This document shows, piece after piece, positions 57,090-64,000 of a DNA stretch of 64,000 bases. The stretch is from Mangrovivirga halotolerans (GTDB lineage: Bacteria; Bacteroidota; Bacteroidia; Cytophagales; Cyclobacteriaceae), in contig NZ_JAPFQN010000007.1 in assembly GCF_026241165.1 (NCBI RefSeq), positions 1 to 64,000 of the forward strand, given 5' to 3'. Numbering within the stretch: position 1 is the first letter of the stretch; every line of letters begins with the position of its first letter. The position numbers and the translations under genes are program-made. The notes under the pieces are model-generated. The model did not search any database, had not been told where the DNA came from, and saw only the letters and a program-made list of their open reading frames with translations.

Positions 57090-57686
57090 ATGCGAGTAAT
57101 GAGACTGAAAATTTCACATAACGACTCACTTGAGCAAATTGTTCTGGATTGTAAAAAGCAAAAAAGAAATGCTCAAAAAGAGCTATATGACAGGTATTCC
57201 GGCAGAATGCATGCTATTTGCCGACGATACATTTCAGATAGTCTAGAAGCTGAAGGAGTTATGGTAAAGGGATTCATGAAGATCTTTGAAAAAATAGATC
57301 AATATGAATTTCAGGGAAGTTTCGAAGGATGGATGCGAAGAATAATGGTAAATGAAGCATTAATGTATCTCAGGAAGAATAAAAATATGTGGCCTGAGTC
57401 TGACTTGAATGCAGCTTCAAATGTCCAGGATTTGAATGCGCTATCCAATTCTCTCGAAGCAGAAGACCTGTTAAAACTAATTGACAAATTACCTCAGGGT
57501 TATAAAACAGTCTTTTCATTGTATGCTATAGATGGATTTTCTCATAAAGAAATTGCCGAAAAGCTTAGCATCAGTGAAAACACCAGTAAAAGCCAATTAA
57601 GCAGAGCAAGGTCACAATTACAAAAAATGCTTTCTTATGAGGAAGAACGCATTAATAAAAATTTAAAGGAGGACCATCATGGATAA
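57090..57686 (+). CDS. ECF-type RNA polymerase sigma factor
   Basis: A 198-residue sigma-70 family protein. Region 2 is ELYDRYSGRMHAICRRY...GFMKIFEKIDQYEFQGSFEGWMRRIMVNEALMYLRK, and region 4 is LPQGYKTVFSLYAIDGFSHKEIAEKLSISENTSKSQLSRAR. This matches the Bacteroidota-specific ECF group found with a short membrane anti-sigma and a barrel protein. A second ATG at 57099 is an equally plausible start. Its 3' end holds the strong ribosome binding site of the next gene and overlaps it by eight bases. Confidence 0.94.
   Translation: MRVMRLKISHNDSLEQIVLDCKKQKRNAQKELYDRYSGRMHAICRRYISDSLEAEGVMVKGFMKIFEKIDQYEFQGSFEGWMRRIMVNEALMYLRKNKNMWPESDLNAASNVQDLNALSNSLEAEDLLKLIDKLPQGYKTVFSLYAIDGFSHKEIAEKLSISENTSKSQLSRARSQLQKMLSYEEERINKNLKEDHHG
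57666..57672 (+). promoter_or_regulatory. Strong Shine-Dalgarno for the putative anti-sigma gene
   Basis: AAGGAGG is six bases before the ATG at 57679, inside the sigma factor coding sequence. Such a perfect site is uncommon among genes in this window and may set the anti-sigma to sigma ratio. Confidence 0.75.
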
Positions 57687-58482
57687 TTCAAATTTAGACA
57701 AGCTCTTTAGAGATAAACTCAGCAACCATGAGTCTAATCCATCGCCAAAAGCATGGGAGGATCTGGATAAAATGCTGAATCAGAAAAAAAGCAAGTCAAG
57801 AAAGCGCGTATTTTACATGGTGGCAGCTGCTGTTTTATTCATTGGAGTTGCTTCGGTAGTGTTTTTTCAAGTGCCTTACAACGAAGAAAAACCTGTTATT
57901 GCTCAGCAAGTAGATGATTTAAACATTCCTCAGAATGAAATATCAGACGAAAATCAAACTCCTCATGTGGAATCTGGCGACCTGGTTGCTGAAAATGCCG
58001 ATAATTCACCAGTACCTAAAAATGAAAAGGGAGATAGAAATATCGAATCTGCTACCAACAGTTTAGCCTCGGAATCCAAAAAGCAATTTAATATTGCTGA
58101 AAACACAAAAACAATAAATAAAAAAATAAGAAAGCAAGAGTCAATTGAGCAAATCGAAAAAATTCAGACTGAAAACTTACTTGCTGACAGAAAAGGACCA
58201 AAAAATACAGAAAATCAAATTGATGAAGAAATATTATCAGACCAGTCTGAATCGGTTACTATAACCTTTGGGAGGGTTGCATTAAAAACAACAAACTCTG
58301 AATCTCCAGAGGAAGAAAACCTGGGAGAAGAGCAAATGTGGGGCGACGATTCATTGCTTGAAACACTTGCTTCAGACTCAAAAGCTACAAATGAAAGTAA
58401 AAAGATTTTAAGGACAATCAAAAATACCACCAGTCAGTTACTCGCATTCAACGGTAAAAACAAAAACTTAGAAACTGAATAG
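57679..58482 (+). CDS. Putative membrane-anchored anti-sigma factor
   Basis: A 267-residue protein with a short cytosolic N-terminus (1-42; WEDLDKMLNQKKSKSRKR), one membrane helix (about 44-65; VFYMVAAAVLFIGVASVVFF) and a long, Glu/Asn/Lys-rich, disordered periplasmic part. This layout and the overlap with the sigma gene fit the non-ZAS anti-sigma type seen in Bacteroidota. No zinc anti-sigma motif is present, so the role is deduced from context. Confidence 0.75.
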   Translation: MDNSNLDKLFRDKLSNHESNPSPKAWEDLDKMLNQKKSKSRKRVFYMVAAAVLFIGVASVVFFQVPYNEEKPVIAQQVDDLNIPQNEISDENQTPHVESGDLVAENADNSPVPKNEKGDRNIESATNSLASESKKQFNIAENTKTINKKIRKQESIEQIEKIQTENLLADRKGPKNTENQIDEEILSDQSESVTITFGRVALKTTNSESPEEENLGEEQMWGDDSLLETLASDSKATNESKKILRTIKNTTSQLLAFNGKNKNLETE

Positions 58483-58484
58483 GT

Positions 58485-59573
58485 ATGAAAACGAAAATAA
58501 TTTTTATTCTGGCTTCAATATTCTTTACAGCTACGAATTTTTATGGTCAGAATCCCGATACGTTGAAACTTGAATTTTCAGGCAACAATACTGTAATCAT
58601 TCAGTATAACGATACGTCTGGATTAGATGAAATACGAAACTACAATCTTAACAAGATTGTTGATGATTATCGATACCATCTGGATTCGGGTGATTCTGAA
58701 GAATTTAAAGGAATCATCATAAAAAATGAATCAGATTATGTTAGAATCATAAAGGATAAAAAGGGAAAAATTTACATAGTCAAATCTGATGGTTCCACAG
58801 AAGTACTTATAGAAGGTGAAGATTACGAAGATGATGAAACTGACGATGATGAGTTAGTGATTCAATATCCCTGGAAACATAAAAAAATTGAAGATGACAG
58901 GAAAAGACCTGGGACTAAAACTACAGGACATATCGAATATGGATTAAATAATTGGGTTGAAGGATCAGATTTCCCTTCAGGTAATTCCCAATATGCGGTA
59001 AAGCCATGGCATAGTGCCCGAATTGGTGGAACAATTGAGAATAAATCATCGTTTGGTGGTCCATTATTTCTTCTATGGGGAGCCGGAATCCACTGGTACA
59101 ATTTTAAATTTGATGATCCTGCTACGCGTATTACCAAAACTGAGACAGGCGTAGTATTTAGTCAGGATCAAAACCCTGAGTTAAGTTATATAAAGAGTAA
59201 ACTAACTGCTTCTTATGCCACCATGCACTTTGTTCCGATGCTTGATTTCTCATACAAAAAGAAACCTATAGAAATGAGTGATGGAAGCATAAGAAATGTC
59301 ACAAGGTATAATAAGAAAAGCTTCAGAGTTGGATTTGGAGGATTTGTAGGCTACAGACTCGCCAGTTATTCCAAATACACTTATAATTTTGAAGGCGACA
59401 AAGAAAAAGACAAAGACTTCTCAAGCTTTAACATGAATAATTTCAGATATGGATTAAGAGCTCAAATAGGTTACGGAGACTTCAACTTTTTTGTAGACTA
59501 TGATCTTAACCCGGTATTTGATAATAATAATGCACCAGATTTGAATGCAGTAAGCTTTGGATTCATATTTTAA
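58485..59573 (+). CDS. Outer-membrane beta-barrel candidate downstream of the ECF sigma pair
   Basis: A 362-residue exported protein. The signal peptide spans 1-21 (NFYG-Q). An acidic N-terminal region (EDDETDDDE near 125) precedes a C-terminal half with repeating amphipathic strands (HIEYGLNNWVEG, SFRVGFGGFVGYRLASYSKYTY, YGLRAQIGYGDFNFFVDYDL) and a terminal aromatic residue (SFGFIF), as in outer-membrane barrels. It is two bases after the putative anti-sigma and followed by a strong terminator. It may be the sensed or regulated outer-membrane component. Confidence 0.8.
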   Translation: MKTKIIFILASIFFTATNFYGQNPDTLKLEFSGNNTVIIQYNDTSGLDEIRNYNLNKIVDDYRYHLDSGDSEEFKGIIIKNESDYVRIIKDKKGKIYIVKSDGSTEVLIEGEDYEDDETDDDELVIQYPWKHKKIEDDRKRPGTKTTGHIEYGLNNWVEGSDFPSGNSQYAVKPWHSARIGGTIENKSSFGGPLFLLWGAGIHWYNFKFDDPATRITKTETGVVFSQDQNPELSYIKSKLTASYATMHFVPMLDFSYKKKPIEMSDGSIRNVTRYNKKSFRVGFGGFVGYRLASYSKYTYNFEGDKEKDKDFSSFNMNNFRYGLRAQIGYGDFNFFVDYDLNPVFDNNNAPDLNAVSFGFIF

Positions 59574-59575
59574 TT

Positions 59576-59604
59576 AAAAAAGGGAGCGAATCGCTCCCTT
59601 TTTT
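59576..59604. terminator. Bidirectional terminator
   Basis: AAAAAAGGGAGCG (59576-59588) pairs perfectly with CGCTCCCTTTTTT (59592-59604). It serves the ECF operon and the converging purB operon. Confidence 0.9.
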
Positions 59605-59609
59605 AATTT

Positions 59610-60077
59610 CTATATTTCCAATTGCTCTTTCTCTTCTTCACTCAACTTCAAATCCTTAATCACCCGCTGCCTGTCAGGCCTTAACTTTGTTGTTGAATAA
59701 AACAATAAGCCAACATATACTGCCAGAAACAACCCACTTTCAGAAAGAAAATAGCCGAATACTGCAGCCAGGGAAGCAACTTCAAATGCTGCAAATAAGA
59801 CAATGTTCGAAGTCATAAAACCCGTTAGCTTCAACCTTAGATTCTGGGCATTTATCGCATTTTGTATAGATCTCTTATAATAAATAATCCCTCCAACTGC
59901 ACTCAATAATATTATTGCGATTATCAAAAGGTTCGTCGTGATATCTACTTCAGGCATCAACGGCTGCAATGAACCATCATAGAAATGAAGCCAAACATAA
60001 ACAAAAAATCCCAGGGGTAATGCCAATGTAAAATAGTATAACAATGACATCTTGGTTATGAACGATTTATTATTCAT
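59610..60077 (-). CDS. Four-helix membrane protein of unknown function
   Basis: A 155-residue integral membrane protein with hydrophobic segments at about 12-30, 47-65, 86-105 and 108-127, and a charged C-terminal tail (TKLRPDRQRVIKDLKLSEEEKEQ). No family is recognised and no cysteines or conserved charged residues are apparent in the helices. It is 12 bases after purB and likely co-transcribed with it, probably without functional link. Confidence 0.8.
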   Translation of the reverse strand: MNNKSFITKMSLLYYFTLALPLGFFVYVWLHFYDGSLQPLMPEVDITTNLLIIAIILLSAVGGIIYYKRSIQNAINAQNLRLKLTGFMTSNIVLFAAFEVASLAAVFGYFLSESGLFLAVYVGLLFYSTTKLRPDRQRVIKDLKLSEEEKEQLEI

Positions 60078-60089
60078 AATTAAAGGAGT

Positions 60090-61433
60090 TTATAATCCTG
60101 TATAATTAAAAGGTGTTATGTCGTTTAGTTCTTTCTTTATATTCTCATCTACATTCAATTCTGAAATAAAGCTTTTAATTGTTGATTCTGTGATCTTTTC
60201 ATTTTTCCTGGTCAAGGACTTCAGTGCTTCATAAGGTTTTGGGTATCCTTCTCTACGCAATATGGTCTGGATTGCCTCAGCTACTACTGCCCAGTTTTCT
60301 TCAAGATCATGATCAATAGCAGACTTATTCAACTCCAACTTACCAATACCTTTTGTTAATGAGGCCAGTGATATTAGTATGTGGCCAAAAGGAACTCCGA
60401 CATTTCTTAAAACTGTGCTGTCAGTAAGATCTCTTTGTAATCTTGATACAGGTAATTTACCGCCGAGAAATATTAGCTGGGAATTAGCAATCCCAAGATT
60501 ACCTTCCGCGTTTTCAAAATCTATCGGATTGACCTTATGAGGCATAGCGGAAGAACCTACTTCACCTTTTTTTATCTTCTGCTTAAAGTAATTCATAGCG
60601 ACGTATTGCCAGATATCTTTACTGAAATCCAGAAGTATAGTGTTAATTCTTTTCCAGGCATCAAAATATGCTGCCAGGTGATCATAATGCTCAATTTGAG
60701 TTGTTGGATAACTTCTTTTAAGCCCCAGGTATTCGGTTACGAATTTATTTCCAAACTCATGCCAGTTCTGCCCTGGATAGGCTACATTATGGGCATTAAA
60801 ATTACCTGTAGCACCGCCAAACTTAGCGGCAAATGGTACTGCTTCTAGTTGCTTTAATTGTTCTGTTAATCGGGAAACAAAAACCTGGATCTCTTTACCA
60901 AGTCTTGTTGGAGAAGCAGGCTGACCATGAGTTTTAGCTAGCATTGATATGTCTTTCCAGTCTTCTGCAATACCAGACATCAACTCTATTACTTTATTGA
61001 GTGCCGGCATCAATACACTTTCATGAGCTTCTTTAATAGATAGCGGGATTGCAGTGTTGTTAATATCCTGAGAAGTCAGACCAAAATGAACAAACTCTTT
61101 AACATCTTCTAATCCTAAAGCATCAAATTTTTCTTTAATAAGATACTCAACAGCTTTTACATCATGGTTAGTGGTTTTTTCTATTTCTTTAATGGCTTTT
61201 GCATCATCAATAGTGAATTCTTTATAAATTGACCTTAACGAATCAAATTTATCTGCATTTACAGAAGATAATTGAGGAACCTTTTGTTCACAAAGAGCGA
61301 TAAAGTATTCAATTTCTATTCTAACTCTGTATTTTATCAGACCATATTCTGAAAAATATTCAGCTAATGAATCTGTTTTTGACCTGTATCTACCATCTAC
61401 AGGTGATATTGCAGTTAAATCTGTTAATTCCAT
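60090..61433 (-). CDS. purB: Adenylosuccinate lyase
   Basis: Splits adenylosuccinate to AMP and fumarate and SAICAR to AICAR, in the cytosol. The fumarase-superfamily signature SSAMPHKVNP, with its catalytic-loop serines, is intact. HDVKAVEYL, FVHFGLTSQDINNT and LAKTHGQPASPTRLGKE are characteristic; the last contains the catalytic histidine. At 447 residues it resembles the long E. coli type. The first residues ELTDLTAISPVDGRY confirm the start. Confidence 0.98.
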   Translation of the reverse strand: MELTDLTAISPVDGRYRSKTDSLAEYFSEYGLIKYRVRIEIEYFIALCEQKVPQLSSVNADKFDSLRSIYKEFTIDDAKAIKEIEKTTNHDVKAVEYLIKEKFDALGLEDVKEFVHFGLTSQDINNTAIPLSIKEAHESVLMPALNKVIELMSGIAEDWKDISMLAKTHGQPASPTRLGKEIQVFVSRLTEQLKQLEAVPFAAKFGGATGNFNAHNVAYPGQNWHEFGNKFVTEYLGLKRSYPTTQIEHYDHLAAYFDAWKRINTILLDFSKDIWQYVAMNYFKQKIKKGEVGSSAMPHKVNPIDFENAEGNLGIANSQLIFLGGKLPVSRLQRDLTDSTVLRNVGVPFGHILISLASLTKGIGKLELNKSAIDHDLEENWAVVAEAIQTILRREGYPKPYEALKSLTRKNEKITESTIKSFISELNVDENIKKELNDITPFNYTGL

Positions 61434-61466
61434 GATGTGATCTTATCCGAATAATTTATAAAGAGC

Positions 61467-61474
61467 CAAAAATA
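61467..61474 (-). promoter_or_regulatory. Candidate -7 element for purB
   Basis: The minus strand reads TATTTTTG, a perfect TAnnTTTG, 33 bases before the purB ATG and inside the gap after the IscA-like gene. A -33 motif at the right spacing is not evident. Confidence 0.4.
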
Positions 61475-61490
61475 ACCAATTCAATTAAGT

Positions 61491-61802
61491 TTAAACCAGC
61501 TCACCTTCAAAATCTTCCTTTTTCAAAAAAAGAAAGCCTCTGGCTTCACTTCCTTCATAAAAATCAACCACCATTCCCAGTAAATACATCACATGTCGCT
61601 TTTCGACGTAAACCGGGATGCCTTCTACATCAAAATGGTCATCCGTTTCTTTTTTCTTATCAAATCCCAAAGCAAAAGACATCCCTCCACATCCGGCTCC
61701 TTTCGCTCCTACCCTGAGTCCATATCCCTCAGGAATCCCTTTCTTGGACATGATATTTTTTACTTCTGCTAATGCAGATTTACTAAATTCTATCGTTTTC
61801 AT
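61491..61802 (-). CDS. IscA/HesB-like protein lacking the C-terminal CxC
   Basis: A 103-residue A-type iron-sulfur carrier fold. Its core is YGLRVGAKGAGCGGMSFALGFD, VEGIPVYVEKRH and LLGMVVDFYEG. Canonical IscA/ErpA/SufA proteins have three cysteines: one in the first motif and two in a C-terminal CGCG. Here only Cys38 remains; after EARGFLF the chain continues as LKKEDFEGELV with no cysteine. It may therefore bind metal in a different way or have another job. It lies upstream of purB on the same strand. Confidence 0.87.
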   Translation of the reverse strand: MKTIEFSKSALAEVKNIMSKKGIPEGYGLRVGAKGAGCGGMSFALGFDKKKETDDHFDVEGIPVYVEKRHVMYLLGMVVDFYEGSEARGFLFLKKEDFEGELV

Positions 61803-61847
61803 TCTTCAACCTCTGTTTAAAAAAGACTAAAAAGGTAATAATTCATA

Positions 61848-61862
61848 CAGATTGTCAATCTG
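61848..61862. repeat. Perfect 15-bp palindrome in a divergent promoter region
   Basis: CAGATTG-T-CAATCTG has 7-bp arms and a one-base centre. It lies 46 bases upstream of the IscA-like gene and 78 bases upstream of the 174-residue protein gene. The geometry suits a dimeric regulator. Confidence 0.55.
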
Positions 61863-61939
61863 ATACAAATTTCTTTATAATTTTAGGTTTTATTATTATA
61901 TCGTAATATTTCAGTTTTTGTTAATTTAATTTTTAAATT

Positions 61940-62464
61940 ATGGAAGGAATTATCGGTGATATTTTAAAAATCACAATCCCTGCAGCATTGGTTTTGACAG
62001 CTATGTATCTTGCTACTAAATCTTTTATTGCAAGGGAACTTGATAAAAAAGAGCTTAAAATCAAGACAAATAATGCCGAAGCTGCTCTTCCAATTCGATT
62101 ACAAGCCTTCGAAAGGATGACATTATTTTTAGAGCGCATATCTCCAGACAATTTATTCCCGAGGATTAACAGAAATGATCTGACAGCGGATGAGTTAAGA
62201 TATGTTGCTATCAATGAGATAAGTAATGAATACCAACATAATCTGGCTCAACAAATCTATATGAGTGAGGATTCCTGGCAACAAATCAAAAATGCCAAAG
62301 AATTTATGATTAGTTCAATTAATGATGCGGCCAGCCGTTGTGAAAAAAATGCGCCAGGGCTTGAACTTGCTAAAATTGTACTTAGTGAAAGTATGCAAGA
62401 CGAAAGCAATCCGGTAATTTCTGCTATGATTACATTAAAAAATGAAATAAGGAAAATTTTTTAA
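61940..62464 (+). CDS. Membrane-anchored protein of unknown function
   Basis: A 174-residue protein with one N-terminal membrane helix (about 8-25; DILKITIPAALVLTAMYLA), then a cytosolic helical domain rich in charged residues (LPIRLQAFERMTLFLERISPDNLFPR, EISNEYQHNLAQQIYMS). Proteins with this pattern recur in Bacteroidota but have no assigned role that I can name. It is two bases upstream of the lipoprotein gene and heads a three-gene run. Confidence 0.8.
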   Translation: MEGIIGDILKITIPAALVLTAMYLATKSFIARELDKKELKIKTNNAEAALPIRLQAFERMTLFLERISPDNLFPRINRNDLTADELRYVAINEISNEYQHNLAQQIYMSEDSWQQIKNAKEFMISSINDAASRCEKNAPGLELAKIVLSESMQDESNPVISAMITLKNEIRKIF

Positions 62465-62466
62465 CC

Positions 62467-63066
62467 ATGAGAACAAAACATTTTAATATTCTGATAATCG
62501 TATTGATATTAGTATTTACAGCTTCATGCGGTAAAAAATCTGACGATACAGCTGAGGACATGGTGAATTATGACTCAGTTTATACCCTTTATAATACTGT
62601 AAAATTTAAATCTGACAGTAGCTGGGAAAATATGATCAGTGAAGATGAAAATAAGTTTGATCTGATGAACCAACTGATCACTAAAATGGAAGAAAATGGT
62701 CTTGGAGCTGAAAAAGCTGAAGAACTGAAAAATAATCTTAAAGATCTTAAGGACTTACAATATTCTAGAGAAGAATTGAAAAGTTCAGAAAAAATAGATG
62801 AATACGATTCAGCGACTGATGCATTTACTATGAAGCTGTTTGAAGCCGCTGATGAAATTAATCTGGAAGAAAAATCTGAAAATTCAGAAGCTCTTATGGA
62901 TAGTATCGAAGCTGCTAACAACAACCGTTTAATGCTTCGCATTGACCATGATGTTCACACTAAAGTTTATAATGAGATCGTAATTGCATACCCTGATTCA
63001 ATTGCAGGAATTGAAAACGGCTCACAACCTGAAGAAAGAGGAGTATTTACTATTCCAACGGAATAA
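62467..63066 (+). CDS. Lipoprotein of unknown function, helical
   Basis: A 199-residue protein with lipobox VFTASC (Cys21) and an acidic mature part that is almost wholly predicted helical (EKAEELKNNLKDLKDLQYSR). No family is recognised. The C-terminal stretch may form a coiled coil. It is two bases after the membrane-anchored protein gene and 24 bases before the receiver-domain gene. Confidence 0.78.
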   Translation: MRTKHFNILIIVLILVFTASCGKKSDDTAEDMVNYDSVYTLYNTVKFKSDSSWENMISEDENKFDLMNQLITKMEENGLGAEKAEELKNNLKDLKDLQYSREELKSSEKIDEYDSATDAFTMKLFEAADEINLEEKSENSEALMDSIEAANNNRLMLRIDHDVHTKVYNEIVIAYPDSIAGIENGSQPEERGVFTIPTE

Positions 63067-63090
63067 TAATTTGTACTAACCAGAGTTGTA

Positions 63091-63570
63091 ATGGGAATAA
63101 GCATGTTAACCACAAGACATCAGCCATTGGTTATAGGTGCTCATGAGGAGATGAAACTGGAACTCATAAAAATGCATCTTGAGGACAAAGGTTTCAGGAA
63201 AATCAGGACTTTTACTGAAAGTAATGAATTGTTAAGTTACCTGGATGACACTCGCCCCTGGGCTGTGGTAACTGACATTAATATTAAGGGATTAAATGGA
63301 ATTGATCTGATCAAACGAATCAGACAGAAATATAAGAATTTACCGATTTATGTTCTTTTTAAAGAAGGAACAAATGAAGTAATTATTAAAGAATCGATTA
63401 AGGCTGGTGCAGAAGGAGCAATCACTGCAAATGAAGAGGCAGGAGTTGAAATTGAAAAGAAACTAAGAAGTTATTATACCGGGCAGAGAAAAAAGGTAAA
63501 TGCTTTCTTCGGCTTGATTCTTTTGGCCATAATAATTGGTGTGATATTGTATGGAATATTTACTGCATAA
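63091..63570 (+). CDS. Tail-anchored receiver-domain (pseudo-receiver) protein
   Basis: A 159-residue response-regulator receiver fold with a C-terminal membrane helix (about 139-157; FFGLILLAIIIGVILYGIF). The phospho-acceptor position is Asp62 in VVTDINIKGLNG. Other active-site residues are altered: the usual acidic pair after strand 1 is replaced by Ala17/His18 in VIGAHEE, the Thr/Ser after VL is Phe90, and the conserved Lys is Ala113 in AITANEE. No DNA-binding domain is present. This implies a membrane-bound, possibly phosphorylation-independent interaction module. Confidence 0.8.
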   Translation: MGISMLTTRHQPLVIGAHEEMKLELIKMHLEDKGFRKIRTFTESNELLSYLDDTRPWAVVTDINIKGLNGIDLIKRIRQKYKNLPIYVLFKEGTNEVIIKESIKAGAEGAITANEEAGVEIEKKLRSYYTGQRKKVNAFFGLILLAIIIGVILYGIFTA

Positions 63571-63571
63571 A

Positions 63572-63600
63572 AAAAGGGCACTCAATTGAAGTGCCCTTTT
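63572..63600. terminator. Bidirectional terminator
   Basis: AAAAGGGCACT (63572-63582) pairs with AGTGCCCTTTT (63590-63600). T runs occur in both directions, serving the receiver gene and the M3 peptidase gene. Confidence 0.88.
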
Positions 63601-63616
63601 CAGTAGATTTACTTTA

Positions 63617-64000
63617 TCACACGATCTTATTCAATTCATCATTTACAAAAGACATTAATTCGCTGATATATTCAGATGAAAAATCAAATGAGACACCAGC
63701 AGCTTCGTATATCTCAGGTATACTTTTAGTATATCCCAGCTTCAAGGCATTTTTATAATTATTGAGCCCCTGCTTATTGTCTTCCTTAAAGTTTTTCCAA
63801 ACTGCAACAGCACCCAATTGAGCCATTCCATACTCAATATAATAAAAAGGCACTTCAAATAAATGAAGCTGTCTCTGCCATAGGTTTTTTCTATATTTTT
63901 CTAATCCTGACCAGTCCGTTACATTGTCGGCAAACTCATTAAATATTTTCACCCATTCCGCATCTCTTTCTTCGACAGTATGACCAGGATTTTCATAGAT
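63617..64000 (-). CDS. M3-family oligoendopeptidase, C-terminal part (cut by window edge)
   Basis: At least 127 residues are visible, and the frame stays open to the last base, so the true start lies beyond the window. The segment HTVEERDAEW followed by DWSGLEKYRKNLWQRQLHLFEVPFYYIEYGMAQLGAVAVW is characteristic of the C-terminal helical region of PepF-like M3 oligoendopeptidases. The HExxH zinc motif would be upstream, outside the window. An internal GTG at 63952 is not the start. Confidence 0.88.
   Translation of the reverse strand: MYENPGHTVEERDAEWVKIFNEFADNVTDWSGLEKYRKNLWQRQLHLFEVPFYYIEYGMAQLGAVAVWKNFKEDNKQGLNNYKNALKLGYTKSIPEIYEAAGVSFDFSSEYISELMSFVNDELNKIV

Noticed and set aside
60537-60848. 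Plus-strand ORF of 103 codons inside purB
   Set aside because: Antisense shadow of a conserved enzyme.

Overview
The window looks like chromosomal DNA of a marine-type member of the Bacteroidota, probably order Cytophagales. The evidence is the low G+C content, promoters of the TTG-N19-23-TAnnTTTG type, few Shine-Dalgarno sequences, two SusC/SusD pairs, type IX secretion system (T9SS) proteins PorU and PorV, secreted proteins with T9SS sorting tails, and a PadR/PspC/head-GIN gene pair. The genus is inference. No phage, insertion sequence, CRISPR array or rRNA was seen.

Layout. 0.1-9.8 kb is housekeeping: purA with an overlapping STAS gene, a RelA/SpoT alarmone enzyme, tRNA-Leu(UAG), trigger factor, clpP, clpX, lpxB and queD, then a small ORF that looks like a worn-down heptose-epimerase N-terminus. 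9.8-32.0 kb is a secretion and uptake region, nearly all on the minus strand: a T9SS-exported subtilisin protease, a SusCD pair with a lipoprotein, a 1366-residue Asp-box (BNR) propeller protein with a T9SS tail, and a second SusCD pair with two lipoproteins. No glycoside hydrolase is present, so peptide or protein scavenging is a better guess than glycan use. 32.2-37.6 kb holds a PorE-like OmpA/TPR/propeller protein downstream of lepA, folD and queE. 37.7-41.3 kb has a four-gene packed operon (TerB, SnoaL-like, methyltransferase, amidohydrolase) and a convergent AcpH-like gene. 41.3-45.9 kb has a second propeller protein and a FluC fluoride channel operon. 45.9-53.4 kb is a T9SS block: porV and porU overlapping, followed by a small lipoprotein and an M42 peptidase. 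53.7-59.6 kb is an apparent envelope-sensing block: PadR repressor, a PspC-PspC-GIN membrane protein, a lipoprotein, an ECF sigma factor, a putative membrane anti-sigma and an outer-membrane beta-barrel candidate. 59.6-64.0 kb holds purB, an atypical IscA-like protein, a trio ending in a membrane-anchored receiver domain, and the C-terminal part of an M3 oligopeptidase cut by the window edge.

How the parts fit. PorU and PorV would process and export the subtilisin and the large propeller protein. The subtilisin could feed peptides to the SusCD transporters, with M42 and M3 peptidases finishing digestion in the cell. The PadR/PspC and ECF sigma units would monitor the heavily used envelope. 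These links are inference from content and proximity. The best candidates for something undescribed are the PadR-PspC-GIN/ECF block with a palindrome sitting inside its promoter, the tail-anchored receiver lacking key residues, and the degenerate epimerase-like small protein.
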